In this document: positions 43,120 to 51,588 of the stretch, one piece after another | Layout of the letters: each line of letters starts with the position of its first letter | Position numbering within the stretch: position 1 is the stretch's first letter | Assembly (NCBI GenBank): GCA_020161295.1 | Contig: JAIUOA010000016.1 | Location: forward strand, 1 to 53,790 | DNA length: 53,790 nt | Direction of reading: 5' to 3' | Source of the DNA: Bacillota bacterium | GTDB taxonomy: Bacteria; Bacillota; Clostridia; Peptostreptococcales; Acidaminobacteraceae | Translations under genes and position numbers: made by a program | Notes under the pieces: model-generated | What the model saw: only the letters and a program-made list of their open reading frames with translations | What the model was told of the DNA's origin: nothing | Database searches by the model: none

Positions 43120-44926
43120 ATGAGATGAGGCTTTGAAACTGGCTATGATACATTTCCGAATAGAGTCCACCGAGTTTGAGGAGTTCCTCATGAGTCCCTT
43201 TTTCTACGATTTTACCTTGGTCGATGACCAGTATTACATCAGCGTTCTGAATCGTAGACAAACGGTGGGCGATGACGAAACTCGTTTTTCCTGACATAAG
43301 TTTCCGCATGGCATCCTGAATTTGGCGTTCGGTTCGGGTATCGACATTGGACGTGGCTTCATCGAGAATCAACATTTTAGAATCTAAAAGCATGGCGCGT
43401 GCGATGGTTAACAGCTGTTTTTGCCCCTGAGAAATATTGAGCCCTTCTTCGTTGAGCTCAGTTTCATAGCCATGGGGAAGGTGTGTGATAAAGCTGTGAA
43501 TTTTAGCCGCTTTCGCTGCTTCCATCACGTCCTCAAGCGTTGCATCCGGCTTTCCATATGCGATATTGTCAAAGATTGACCCTTGGAAAAGCCATGTATC
43601 CTGGAGTACCATTGCAAAGGATTTTCTAAGGCTAGCCCGGGTTACTTTTTTTATGTCATGGCCATCGATACAGATGCACCCTTCGTTTGGATCATAAAAT
43701 CGCATTAGAAGATTGATTAAAGTGGTTTTTCCAGCCCCAGTAGGACCAACGATGGCCACTAAGTCACCAGGTTTAGCCACGAGATCAAGCTGATCGATGA
43801 TAATTTTGCTTGGATCATATCCAAACTTTAAACCCTTCATCACAACTTCACCACGAACCTCAACGTTGGATAGGTCAACCGCATCTTTATCATCAAGAGG
43901 TTCAACATTTTCATCAAGCACTCTGAAAACGCGTTCAGCAGCGGCAAGCGCTGACTGGAGTTCGCTGATGATATTAGCGAACTCATTAATTGGACCCGAG
44001 AATTTTCTTGAGTATAAAACAAATGAGGATACATTTCCGATTGATAAGGCCCCTTTAAAATATAAAATTGCACCGAAAATACTGACCAAGCTCAGCGAAA
44101 AGTTATTAATGAAATTTACTGAAGGTCCAACAGTACTGCTATAGTATTCAGCATTATAGAACGCTTCAACTGCTTGATCATTTTTTTCATCAAATCGCTT
44201 AATCATGACGTCTTCTTGGTGATATGCCTTAATGACTTTTTGACCAGAGATGATTTCCTCCACGAAACCATTGAGTTCGCCTAGCTTTTTTGAACGCTCT
44301 CTAAACAGTGGACGGGTTTTGCGCGACATAAATCGTGTAAACAGAATGGAAAGTGGAATGGTAAGTCCGAAAATCAACACCAGTGAGGGGGATATCAGAA
44401 GCATCATGATCAACGAACCGATAACCGTGATGATACTGGTAAAAATCTGTATGATATCGTTCGAGAGCGACGTGTTGATGGTGTCGATATCATAGGTGAT
44501 GCGGCTTATGATATCGCCTGTTTGATGACGATCAAAATATCCCACGGGGAGCTCGGTCAATTTTTCGAACACATCCTTACGCATGCGGAATACTACCTTT
44601 TGACTAATGTTAATCATCAATAACGCGAGCAAGTAAGCAAAAAACGAAGAAATAATGTAGAGCAGGATCATCAGAGAGATGGTTTTAAATACATTAGGAA
44701 AATCCACATGACCTGCGCCTTCACCGAAGAAATCGATGGCGCGCCCTGCCAGAGAGGGGCCAATTAGAGATAATACGTTGCTAATCAAGGTTAATAGCAG
44801 CGCTAATAGAATCGTTCGCGCTTCCTTTAGCAAGTACTTTCCAAGTCGAAGTAACACTTGTTTTCGATTTTTAGGGGGGACACCGCCATGTTTGGCTTCT
44901 TTCGTAAGTTTATCCATTTTATTCAT
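43118..44926 (-). CDS. Heterodimeric ABC exporter subunit with complete ATP site (BmrD/LmrD-like)
   Basis: 602 residues. Six transmembrane spans in about 45-340, then an ATPase domain: Walker A GPTGAGKTTL, signature LNISQGQKQL, Walker B MLILDEATSNVD with catalytic Glu, and H-loop VIAHRLST. These residues are canonical. Its partner's are not, so the pair forms one working and one degenerate ATP site. ATG 44926 follows GGAGGTGA, which decides the start; the frame extends 16 codons further upstream. It overlaps the partner gene by 8 nt. Likely a multidrug or lipid exporter. Confidence 0.9.
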   Translation of the reverse strand: MNKMDKLTKEAKHGGVPPKNRKQVLLRLGKYLLKEARTILLALLLTLISNVLSLIGPSLAGRAIDFFGEGAGHVDFPNVFKTISLMILLYIISSFFAYLLALLMINISQKVVFRMRKDVFEKLTELPVGYFDRHQTGDIISRITYDIDTINTSLSNDIIQIFTSIITVIGSLIMMLLISPSLVLIFGLTIPLSILFTRFMSRKTRPLFRERSKKLGELNGFVEEIISGQKVIKAYHQEDVMIKRFDEKNDQAVEAFYNAEYYSSTVGPSVNFINNFSLSLVSIFGAILYFKGALSIGNVSSFVLYSRKFSGPINEFANIISELQSALAAAERVFRVLDENVEPLDDKDAVDLSNVEVRGEVVMKGLKFGYDPSKIIIDQLDLVAKPGDLVAIVGPTGAGKTTLINLLMRFYDPNEGCICIDGHDIKKVTRASLRKSFAMVLQDTWLFQGSIFDNIAYGKPDATLEDVMEAAKAAKIHSFITHLPHGYETELNEEGLNISQGQKQLLTIARAMLLDSKMLILDEATSNVDTRTERQIQDAMRKLMSGKTSFVIAHRLSTIQNADVILVIDQGKIVEKGTHEELLKLGGLYSEMYHSQFQSLIS

Positions 44927-46634
44927 GACTGTCACCTCCCAGCTGCGAACGACTAATTTCGATATAGGCTTCACAGGTTTTCATCAGCTCCTGGTGTGTG
45001 CCACTACCGATTATTTCGCCTTCCTCAAGCACGAGTATATGGTCGGCATGCATAATCGAACTGATTCTCTGGGCGATGATAATCGTCGTGGTTTCATCGA
45101 AATGCTGATGTAACGATTTTCTAAGCTTCGCATCCGTACGATAATCGAGTGCACTGGAAGAATCATCGAGAATCAGAATCTTCGGTTTTGCAGCCAGTGC
45201 CCTGGAAATCAGTACACGCTGTTTTTGTCCACCACTAAGATTCGCCCCTTTAATCGTAAGATTATGATGCCACCCCTCTTCAAGCGAGTCGATAAAATCG
45301 CAAGCTTGCGCCAATTCGGAGTAAAACATAATTTGTTCCAATGGTAACCCTCTACCGAAGTCGATATTCTCTGCGATCGTATCGGCAAAAAGGATGTCAT
45401 TTTGAAAGGCGATTCCGAACATCTTATGGAGCTCTTCACGAGGTATGGAACGAACATCTCTACCGTTAATACGGACAGCACCTTGATCGACATCATAAAA
45501 TCGAAGCAGCAGCTTGATGATGCTCGATTTTCCACTGCCAGTAGGTCCGATAATTCCCAGCGTTTCACCAGGCTTAATGGCGAAGTCGATCTTAGTGAGG
45601 TTAGCTTGATTTTTATGATAACTAAATGTGACATTATCAAAAACGATATGATTTTCAGTTTCAATAGGAGAGATATCCTCTATTAATAAATCCTCTGGCG
45701 TATCGATGATTTCAGCGATTCTATTAAAGGAAGCAAGACCCTTGGAGGCTAGTATAAAAATACGGCTAATCGATAGCATCGCATTTAAAATAACTGTAAA
45801 GTATGTGAGAAACGCGATGACGACGCCAGGTTTAGTAAGTCCGCCGTTGACGCGGTAGGCACCCACGAGGATGACGAAGCTGAGGCCTAGATTGAGAAAA
45901 AGATTCATCATGGGATTGGTAATAGACATGGTCAACCCCACGCGCTTTTCTCTTTTGACCACTTCACCACTAACCGTTTTAAAACGTTCCTTTTCATAAT
46001 TCGTTTTTGATAGGGCCTTAATAATACGGATTCCAGTGATATTCTCCCTTATAGAGCGTACCATTTGGTCGACTGCTTGCTGTAGCTTGTTGTATAAAGG
46101 GATTCCTTTTTTAGAAACCACATAGACAGTGATGAAGATCAATGGTTGAACGAGAATAAGCACCATAGCAAGCGCTGGTTCAAGCATTAAGGTAACGATA
46201 ATACCTCCCAGCAGCAAAATAGGTGCCCTGACACCAAGACGTTGCATCATGCCAACCATATGGTGAACATGATAGGAGTCTGAGGTTAGGCGAGAAACTA
46301 AGGAAGGGATGGTAAAATGATCGATCTGACCACATGATAGCACCATCATTTTTGAAAACAAATCATGACGGATGCTTCTGGTGGTTTCAGCGGCAACACG
46401 AGTTGCCATTCGATTGGCAACGATGTTGGCAAAGAGTGCCAGTGCTGCACATCCGATCATCGCGCCACCCCACATAAATACACTAGAAATACTGCCTTTA
46501 GGGGCAACTTCATCGATAATATGGGCGAGAATCCAAGGAATTAACAAATCCATCATGGTGCCTAAAAATTTTATGACCAGTCCGATGCTCATCATCGGTA
46601 AATAAGGTTTCAAATAGACAAAGAGTCGTTTCAT
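44919..46634 (-). CDS. Heterodimeric ABC exporter subunit with degenerate ATP site (BmrC/LmrC-like)
   Basis: 571 residues; six spans (about 15-300), then an ATPase domain. Walker A is GPTGSGKSSI and signature LSGGQKQR. Walker B reads ILILDDSSSALD, with Asp where the catalytic Glu should be, and the switch His is Gln (IIIAQRISS). This pattern is known from TM287/288-type and LmrCD-type exporters. It is transcribed first; ATG 46634 follows GGAGGAGC. A good minus-strand promoter lies 35 nt upstream. Confidence 0.9.
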   Translation of the reverse strand: MKRLFVYLKPYLPMMSIGLVIKFLGTMMDLLIPWILAHIIDEVAPKGSISSVFMWGGAMIGCAALALFANIVANRMATRVAAETTRSIRHDLFSKMMVLSCGQIDHFTIPSLVSRLTSDSYHVHHMVGMMQRLGVRAPILLLGGIIVTLMLEPALAMVLILVQPLIFITVYVVSKKGIPLYNKLQQAVDQMVRSIRENITGIRIIKALSKTNYEKERFKTVSGEVVKREKRVGLTMSITNPMMNLFLNLGLSFVILVGAYRVNGGLTKPGVVIAFLTYFTVILNAMLSISRIFILASKGLASFNRIAEIIDTPEDLLIEDISPIETENHIVFDNVTFSYHKNQANLTKIDFAIKPGETLGIIGPTGSGKSSIIKLLLRFYDVDQGAVRINGRDVRSIPREELHKMFGIAFQNDILFADTIAENIDFGRGLPLEQIMFYSELAQACDFIDSLEEGWHHNLTIKGANLSGGQKQRVLISRALAAKPKILILDDSSSALDYRTDAKLRKSLHQHFDETTTIIIAQRISSIMHADHILVLEEGEIIGSGTHQELMKTCEAYIEISRSQLGGDSHE

Positions 46635-46668
46635 TTACAAAAGCTCCTCCATAAGTAAGTGCATAAAA

Positions 46669-46697
46669 ATATTACCATACCCGAAAGATTATGTCAA
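46669..46697 (-). promoter_or_regulatory. Promoter of the ABC exporter, overlapping the divergent VanY promoter region
   Basis: Minus strand: TTGACA (46697-46692), 17 nt, TAATAT (46674-46669). A plus-strand TATAAT lies at 46715-46720, whose -35 would fall on the same bases (46692-46697) but matches poorly. The two units may therefore compete for polymerase. Confidence 0.7.
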
Positions 46698-46751
46698 AGA
46701 ACGTCATTTTCAGTTATAATGGTAAATGAAGTATAGAAAAGGGGATGAAAC

Positions 46752-47783
46752 ATGGCTAAACGATCAAAATTTTTTTACAGAAGGGTCATCATCGTCATCA
46801 CGTTGATTATGCTGCTCTTTATTATAATTAAAGGTCTTACAGGTTTAGTAAAAACGCTGTTCGGTGATGGTGAGTCTGAATCCGAAACCTCCACAGCTAC
46901 AGAGGAGAGTAGCCCTGCTATTGAAAATACAGCATCAGAGGCGACATCATTAGAAACATCACAATCGGAAACAACACCATCAGAAACAACACCATCAGAA
47001 ACAACACCATCAGAATCGAACTCATCTGAAACAACTGGTTCAACAACAGAAACAACAGCGGAGGTAAATATGAACTTTAGTACCGTTAATTTTTATAAAT
47101 CGAGATTAGATGCCAGATATCAGGCATATGCTGCTTTAAATCCTAATGCAACGGCCTATGAAATCGTTTTAAAAGTAAATATGAACCTCGATTATGCCTT
47201 CTATGGCATGATAGAATCGGTTATTAAGCCAGAGTCTTTATCAGCGCTATGTAATAAATACTATGCATTACCCTCTGATTTTACACCGGGAAATCTCGTT
47301 CAAGTGACGGATGGCTATTATGTTAATGACGGTAAATCCTATATGCTTCGTACCGAAGCAGAGGAAGCTTTTAAACAGATGGCAAATAAAGCGGCTGATG
47401 ACGGCGTATCATTGAAAATAATCTCTGCCTATCGTTCTAATAACTATCAGGCAAATCTTTACGAAAAATATAAGAACAATAACGGACAAGAGGCTGCAGA
47501 CCGATTTTCAGCAAGACCTGGGCATTCCGAACATGAAACAGGTTTAGCAATCGATATCAATGATGTGTCTCAAGCGTTTGAAAATACAGATGCGTTTAAA
47601 TGGTTGCAGAGCCATGCCCATGAATTCGGTTTTATTTTGCGCTACCCTAAGGGAAAAGAGCATTTGACTGGCTACATGTACGAACCTTGGCATTACCGCT
47701 ATTTAGGAACAGCTTTAGCGACGAAGGTATTAAATGCAGGCATCACATATGATGAATATTATGCCATGCAACTTTTAGAGTAG
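46752..47783 (+). CDS. D-alanyl-D-alanine carboxypeptidase, VanY-like (peptidase M15B)
   Basis: 343 residues. One N-terminal membrane span (about 11-29), a Ser/Thr/Glu-rich linker (about 37-105), then the zinc peptidase domain (about 145-343). The zinc motifs are plain: SARPGHSEHETGLAIDIN holds the HxxxxxxD pair and EPWHYRYLG the last ligand and catalytic Glu. ISAYRSNNYQANLYEKYK supplies the preceding Arg motif. It trims terminal D-Ala from peptidoglycan stem peptides. The linker is part-built from three identical 15-bp units. The SD AAGGGGA precedes ATG. It is followed by rarD after six bases. Confidence 0.92.
   Translation: MAKRSKFFYRRVIIVITLIMLLFIIIKGLTGLVKTLFGDGESESETSTATEESSPAIENTASEATSLETSQSETTPSETTPSETTPSESNSSETTGSTTETTAEVNMNFSTVNFYKSRLDARYQAYAALNPNATAYEIVLKVNMNLDYAFYGMIESVIKPESLSALCNKYYALPSDFTPGNLVQVTDGYYVNDGKSYMLRTEAEEAFKQMANKAADDGVSLKIISAYRSNNYQANLYEKYKNNNGQEAADRFSARPGHSEHETGLAIDINDVSQAFENTDAFKWLQSHAHEFGFILRYPKGKEHLTGYMYEPWHYRYLGTALATKVLNAGITYDEYYAMQLLE
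46971..47015 (+). repeat. Three identical 15-bp coding repeats in the VanY-like linker
   Basis: ACAACACCATCAGAA occurs three times in a row at 46971, 46986 and 47001, coding for TTPSE units. Weaker copies on both sides show past expansion. In-frame change in copy number would alter linker length only. Confidence 0.9.
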
Positions 47784-47789
47784 GTAAAT

Positions 47790-48683
47790 ATGGAAAAAAA
47801 ACGCTATATTGAAGGGTTATTCATGGGAGCGTCTTCATTTGTACTTTGGGGACTTCTACCTATATATTGGAAGCTCGTGAATGCCATAACGCCATATGCA
47901 ATATTTGCGCAGCGAGTGGTTTGGTCATTTGTTTTTATGATGTTAGTTATTGTAATCATGAAAAAGACAAACAACTTTATGCAACACTTGAAAGATATTA
48001 AGGTTTGGAAGGGTGTAATCGCACCGAGTATTTTCATTTCGATCAATTGGCTGCTCTATATTTGGGCTGTTAATAATAACTATGTGATTGAAACAAGTCT
48101 CGGGTATTATATTAATCCACTTGTCATGGCTTTTTTCGGAATGGTATTTTATAAAGAACGGCTTAATGGACTTCAAAAGATCGGCCTATCGTTTGCTGCT
48201 GCGGGTGTCGGGCTAAATACCCTTTTTTATGGAAAGTTTCCCATTATCGCCATCACTTTAGCGTTATGCTTTGCTACTTATGGTCTATTGAAAAAGCGAT
48301 CACCCATCGATTCTCTTATGGGGTTGACCTTTGAAACATTGCTTATCGGCGTTCCATCGCTTCTTTATCTGATATTTATAGAGTCGACTGGCCATGGAAT
48401 ATCTGGAAACCTGGAGGGCTCGTTTTGGGGCTTGATTTCACTAAGTGGTGTCGTGACAGCAGTGCCTTTACTTTTGTATGGAGAAGGGACAAAGCGTTTG
48501 CCGCTTAGTGTGGTTGGATTTTTACAGTACATTTCGCCGACCATCGCACTTATGTTAGGTATTTTTGCATTTAATGAGCCTTTCGACTACCGCTCTTTAA
48601 TGGCATTTTCGCTTATTTGGATTGGGTTATTATTTTTTAGCTATTCTCAATATAAAGCCCTTACTGACCAATCAAGTAAATGA
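47790..48683 (+). CDS. rarD: RarD-type EamA/DMT permease
   Basis: 297 residues with about ten spans. The start SFVLWGLLPIYWKLVNAITPYAIFAQRVVWS, the ISINWLLYIWAVNNNYVIETSLGYYINPL segment and the ending LQYISPTIALMLGIFAFNE are strongly diagnostic of RarD. Originally named for chloramphenicol sensitivity; the natural substrate is still unclear. The SD is weak (GTAGGTAAAT). It probably shares the vanY transcript. Confidence 0.93.
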   Translation: MEKKRYIEGLFMGASSFVLWGLLPIYWKLVNAITPYAIFAQRVVWSFVFMMLVIVIMKKTNNFMQHLKDIKVWKGVIAPSIFISINWLLYIWAVNNNYVIETSLGYYINPLVMAFFGMVFYKERLNGLQKIGLSFAAAGVGLNTLFYGKFPIIAITLALCFATYGLLKKRSPIDSLMGLTFETLLIGVPSLLYLIFIESTGHGISGNLEGSFWGLISLSGVVTAVPLLLYGEGTKRLPLSVVGFLQYISPTIALMLGIFAFNEPFDYRSLMAFSLIWIGLLFFSYSQYKALTDQSSK

Positions 48684-48689
48684 TATAAT
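48661..48689 (+). promoter_or_regulatory. Promoter of the CadC-like gene
   Basis: TTACTG (48661-48666), 17 nt, TATAAT (48684-48689) preceded by TGA, giving an extended -10. It lies over the end of rarD. No clear palindromic operator is seen. Confidence 0.6.
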
Positions 48690-48719
48690 TGAAGTGACTT
48701 TAGGTATTGGAGTGATATT

Positions 48720-49091
48720 ATGGCTGAGTTTAAAGTAAATAACGGTGAAGATCGATGTGATTGTAATGTGATTCATGAGGATTTGATCAATCAAGTAAAA
48801 GACAAAATTCCATCATCAGAGATGCTTTATTCTTTAGCAGATTTTTTTAAAGTTTTTGGTGATCCGACGCGCATTAAAATTCTTACAGCGCTCACAGAAG
48901 CTGAATTATGCGTATGTGACATTGCCTTTCTCCTCAATATGACGCAAAGTGCCATTTCGCATCAGTTGAGAGTGTTGAAACAGGCGAGACTGGTGAAGAA
49001 CAGAAAAGATGGCAAGGTGGTATACTATTCATTGGATGATGAGCACGTAAAGCAGATAATTACACTAGGGAAAGTTCATCTAAGCGAGTAA
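48720..49091 (+). CDS. ArsR/SmtB-family metal-sensing repressor, CadC-like
   Basis: 123 residues. The alpha-3N metal site is present: N-terminal C13 and C15 (DRCDCNVIHEDL) with C64 and C66 in the box ELCVCDIAF. The alpha-5 site is also visible at the C-terminus (DDEH...KVHLSE, the DxH...HxxE pattern). FGDPTRIKIL and MTQSAISHQLRVLKQARLV are the helix-turn-helix core. CadC relatives sense Cd, Pb or Zn and usually lie beside a P-type ATPase gene. None is here; the gene is followed by a partial copy of its own end and a tRNA. The SD GGAG precedes ATG. Confidence 0.9.
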   Translation: MAEFKVNNGEDRCDCNVIHEDLINQVKDKIPSSEMLYSLADFFKVFGDPTRIKILTALTEAELCVCDIAFLLNMTQSAISHQLRVLKQARLVKNRKDGKVVYYSLDDEHVKQIITLGKVHLSE

Positions 49092-49171
49092 GTGCCCCAC
49101 AGACTCATAATGTCATGGCGTGTCGCACGAAACTTCAGCTGAGTTAAGGTTCATCTAAGCGAGTAAATGCC
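49074..49171 (+). repeat. Duplicated 3' end of the CadC-like gene
   Basis: The last 23 bases of the gene region (49074-49096) recur at 49149-49171 with one mismatch. Both copies encode KVHLSE then stop when the preceding AAA/AAG is included. The 52 nt between them are unique and contain a CGTG/CACG mini-hairpin. Probable recombination scar. Confidence 0.75.
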
Positions 49172-49186
49172 ACCGTTATAATTCGC

Positions 49187-49215
49187 TTGAAAAATCATAG
49201 TAATTCATGTAAAAT
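49187..49215 (+). promoter_or_regulatory. tRNA-Pro promoter
   Basis: TTGAAA (49187-49192), 17 nt, TAAAAT (49210-49215), ending 10 nt before the tRNA. Confidence 0.75.
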
Positions 49216-49225
49216 TAAATTTAGT

Positions 49226-49302
49226 CGGGGTGTGGCTCAGGTTGGTAGAGTACAAGACTGGGGGTCTTGGGGTCGCAGGTTCAAGTCCTGTCACTCCGAC
49301 CA
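49226..49302 (+). tRNA. tRNA-Pro (anticodon GGG)
   Basis: 77 nt including an encoded CCA. The acceptor stem CGGGGTG/CACTCCG has one G-T pair. The anticodon stem CAAGA/TCTTG encloses loop CTGGGGG, so the anticodon is GGG, reading CCC/CCT proline codons. The T arm is CAGGTTCAAGTCCTG. It is a single tRNA gene with its own promoter and terminator; no integrated element is attached to its 3' end in the window. Confidence 0.96.
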
Positions 49303-49316
49303 CGTTTGAAACGATG

Positions 49317-49356
49317 GCGCTTTCTAAAGTCTAGACTTTTGAAATCGCTTTTTTTT
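49317..49356 (+). terminator. Rho-independent terminator after tRNA-Pro
   Basis: Long stem from 49317 to 49348 (GCG..TAAAGTCT paired with AGACTTTT..CGC, two mismatches), followed by T8. It lies just upstream of the binding-protein operon, which must have a promoter within it or be read through. Confidence 0.85.
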
Positions 49357-49372
49357 ATGGGAGAAAACTTAA

Positions 49373-50971
49373 ATGCTGAAAAATATGTTTAAACTGTTAA
49401 CACTAGCTTCAATTCTGTTGTTAATTGGAACTGTTGCGGTTATCATCCACTTAAAAGTGGATACAAGTGATGATTCCAGTAGAGTGGTCATAGGTAGAAT
49501 GAATGATTCACTTTCACTCGATCCAGCCATTACCTCGGACACCGAATCCTTTCAAATAACGGCAAACATTTATGAGACGTTAATTATCTCAGCTCAAGGA
49601 GGGACCTCCTTGATGCCAGGATTGGCTGAAAGCTGGAAAGTCAGTGATGATGGTCTGACGTGGCACTTTAAAATAAGAAAAGGTATCAAGTTTCACGACG
49701 GTACCCTTTTGAATGCTCACGTCGTCGCATTTAACTTCCAAAGATGGATGGATCCAAACAGTCCTTATCATACAGGCGATTTTGTTTACTGGAACTATAG
49801 TTTTGGTGGATTTCCTGGCATCGTTCGAACCGTCACAGCGCTGTCTAATGAAACACTTGAAATCGTGTTAACGGAACCGTACGCGCCATTTTTAAGTACA
49901 CTTTCCATGCCTGCATTCGGCATCGCTAGTCAGACTGCTTTACTTAAGTATAATGACGCTTTAAAGACCCATCCTGTTGGCACTGGACCGTTTATATTTA
50001 AGTCGTGGGAAAAAAATGACCGGATTATCTTGAAGCGAAACGATAATTACTGGAATGGACGTGCAAAAGCACCTGAAATCGAATTTCGTGTATTGCCTTC
50101 TGGTGCAGATAAAATCGCATTATTAAAAAGTGGGGAAGTTAATATCATCGATCAGCTATCAGTGGAGGAAGTAGATGCTGTGAACGCTGATGATACACTT
50201 AGGCTATACTATCGACCGTTTATCAATATTGGGTATTTAGCGTTAAATAATAAAATTCCTCCCTTTAATGATGCGCGCGTCAGAAAGGCGATTTCATTAC
50301 TCATCGATAAAGAAAGCCTTCTGAATGATTCGTATAAGGCGCTTTTTCGTTCTGCAAATTCGTTTTTACCACCTGTTATATTAGGTTATCATGAAGGCAT
50401 AAAGTCTGACCTCGTTAATATAGAAGAAGCTAAATCTCTTTTAGCGCAGTCAGGTTATCCAAATGGATTTGATGTGACTTTATGGGTGATGGATAGACCG
50501 AGAAATTATTTTCCTAACCCATCTGAAATAGGAAATAGCATTAAATCCCAATTGTCAAAGGCAAACATCAATGTCACTATGAATATCATCACATGGGACC
50601 GATTTATCGAGGATATCCGTTTAGGAACGCACCAAATGGCTTTAACAGGATGGAACGGCGATATCGCAGATCCAGATAACTTCTTATATACACTGTTCGC
50701 TTCTGCTGATGTTAAGTCACAGCTGAGTTTTAACCATTCTGGATATGAAAACGAGCGAGTGGATGAACTACTAATGCAAGCTAGACGCGTCACGGATGAA
50801 GATTTTCGGATTACCCTTTATAGGGAAATTCAGGAAATCATCTACGCGGATGCCGCATCAATTCCATTAATGCATACCATGACCGCTATTGGAACAGATA
50901 TTAGGGTTAAAGGTTTTGAGCCTCACATTACTGGTGAAGAAATATTCATGAATTTGGAGATAGTCCCATGA
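49373..50971 (+). CDS. Family 5 extracellular solute-binding protein, membrane-anchored, no permease nearby
   Basis: 532 residues with the OppA/DppA fold: ITSDTESFQITANIYETLI, SWKVSDDGLTWHFKIRKGIKFHDG, and HPVGTGPFIFKSWEKND mark the family; DARVRKAISLLID and the final IPLMHT segment are also standard. The N-terminus (MLKNMFKLLTLASILLLIG) is a hydrophobic anchor without a lipobox Cys, so the protein seems to stay tethered by a helix. Its stop overlaps the start of a DUF6305-like gene by four bases, followed by a two-component pair. Transport is therefore doubtful; a sensory ligand-binding role is more likely. The SD GGGAGA precedes ATG. Confidence 0.88.
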   Translation: MLKNMFKLLTLASILLLIGTVAVIIHLKVDTSDDSSRVVIGRMNDSLSLDPAITSDTESFQITANIYETLIISAQGGTSLMPGLAESWKVSDDGLTWHFKIRKGIKFHDGTLLNAHVVAFNFQRWMDPNSPYHTGDFVYWNYSFGGFPGIVRTVTALSNETLEIVLTEPYAPFLSTLSMPAFGIASQTALLKYNDALKTHPVGTGPFIFKSWEKNDRIILKRNDNYWNGRAKAPEIEFRVLPSGADKIALLKSGEVNIIDQLSVEEVDAVNADDTLRLYYRPFINIGYLALNNKIPPFNDARVRKAISLLIDKESLLNDSYKALFRSANSFLPPVILGYHEGIKSDLVNIEEAKSLLAQSGYPNGFDVTLWVMDRPRNYFPNPSEIGNSIKSQLSKANINVTMNIITWDRFIEDIRLGTHQMALTGWNGDIADPDNFLYTLFASADVKSQLSFNHSGYENERVDELLMQARRVTDEDFRITLYREIQEIIYADAASIPLMHTMTAIGTDIRVKGFEPHITGEEIFMNLEIVP

Positions 50972-51582
50972 AACCTATTCGTCAAAAAAATCGCTTAAAA
51001 CCGATAATCGTACCTTTTATAACGGGTCTCGTGCTAATCGGGATGGGATTTATTAGCAATCGTGACTTTAATCTCGATATCCAAAACATGCCTTCTTTAC
51101 CCAGACCGATTGCAGAAGAGACGGTGATGATCACAGCAGCGGGACAAAGTACGGATGCTTACATCATCAAAGACATCGCTAATCAGTTGATGATTCATAA
51201 TTATTTCATCCCACAGGCGGATCATTTGGATTTCGAGGGCATTAAAACGCTCGTATTTGTAGCAGGGAACAGTGCTATCAGCGAAAAAATCCTGGATTTC
51301 ACTTTCGAAGATGAAAAGGAACGTGTTTTAAAGCTTTTAAAGCTTGCTTCCGAGAAAAACTTAAAAATTATATTGGTATTTATCGGTGGATCACAACGAC
51401 GTGATGAAGAAACAGAATGGTTTTTAGAACAGATCGGAGGACAATCCCACTATATAATATCGACCTCAGATGGAGACCGTGATCAGTTTCTCTATCAAAT
51501 GGCTGGAGATCTAAAAATACCGATTACACTCGTCAACGCGTTAGACGATATTTCAGAACCGTTTGCTTCAGCGTTTAGGTAG
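50968..51582 (+). CDS. DUF6305-like membrane-anchored protein
   Basis: 204 residues. One N-terminal span (about 12-29), then a single alpha/beta domain outside the membrane. The pattern MITAAGQSTDAYIIKDIANQ at the front, alternating strands (IKTLVFVAGNS), then KIILVFIGGSQRRDEETEWF and a late Asp/Phe pair resemble what I recall of DUF6305 proteins; family assignment is from memory and tentative. The strand-helix order looks Rossmann-like, but no catalytic residues can be named. It is translationally coupled to the binding protein upstream and lies six bases before the kinase gene, so it probably works with them. Confidence 0.6.
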   Translation: MKPIRQKNRLKPIIVPFITGLVLIGMGFISNRDFNLDIQNMPSLPRPIAEETVMITAAGQSTDAYIIKDIANQLMIHNYFIPQADHLDFEGIKTLVFVAGNSAISEKILDFTFEDEKERVLKLLKLASEKNLKIILVFIGGSQRRDEETEWFLEQIGGQSHYIISTSDGDRDQFLYQMAGDLKIPITLVNALDDISEPFASAFR

Positions 51583-51588
51583 GTGCTT

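Noticed and set aside
49074..49171. 23-bp repeat as att sites or a CRISPR unit
   Set aside because: Only two copies 75 bp apart, one being the end of a gene; no spacers, integrase or cas genes.
49226..49302. tRNA-Pro as an integration site of a mobile element
   Set aside because: No integrase gene, and no repeat of the tRNA 3' end is visible; neighbouring genes look chromosomal.
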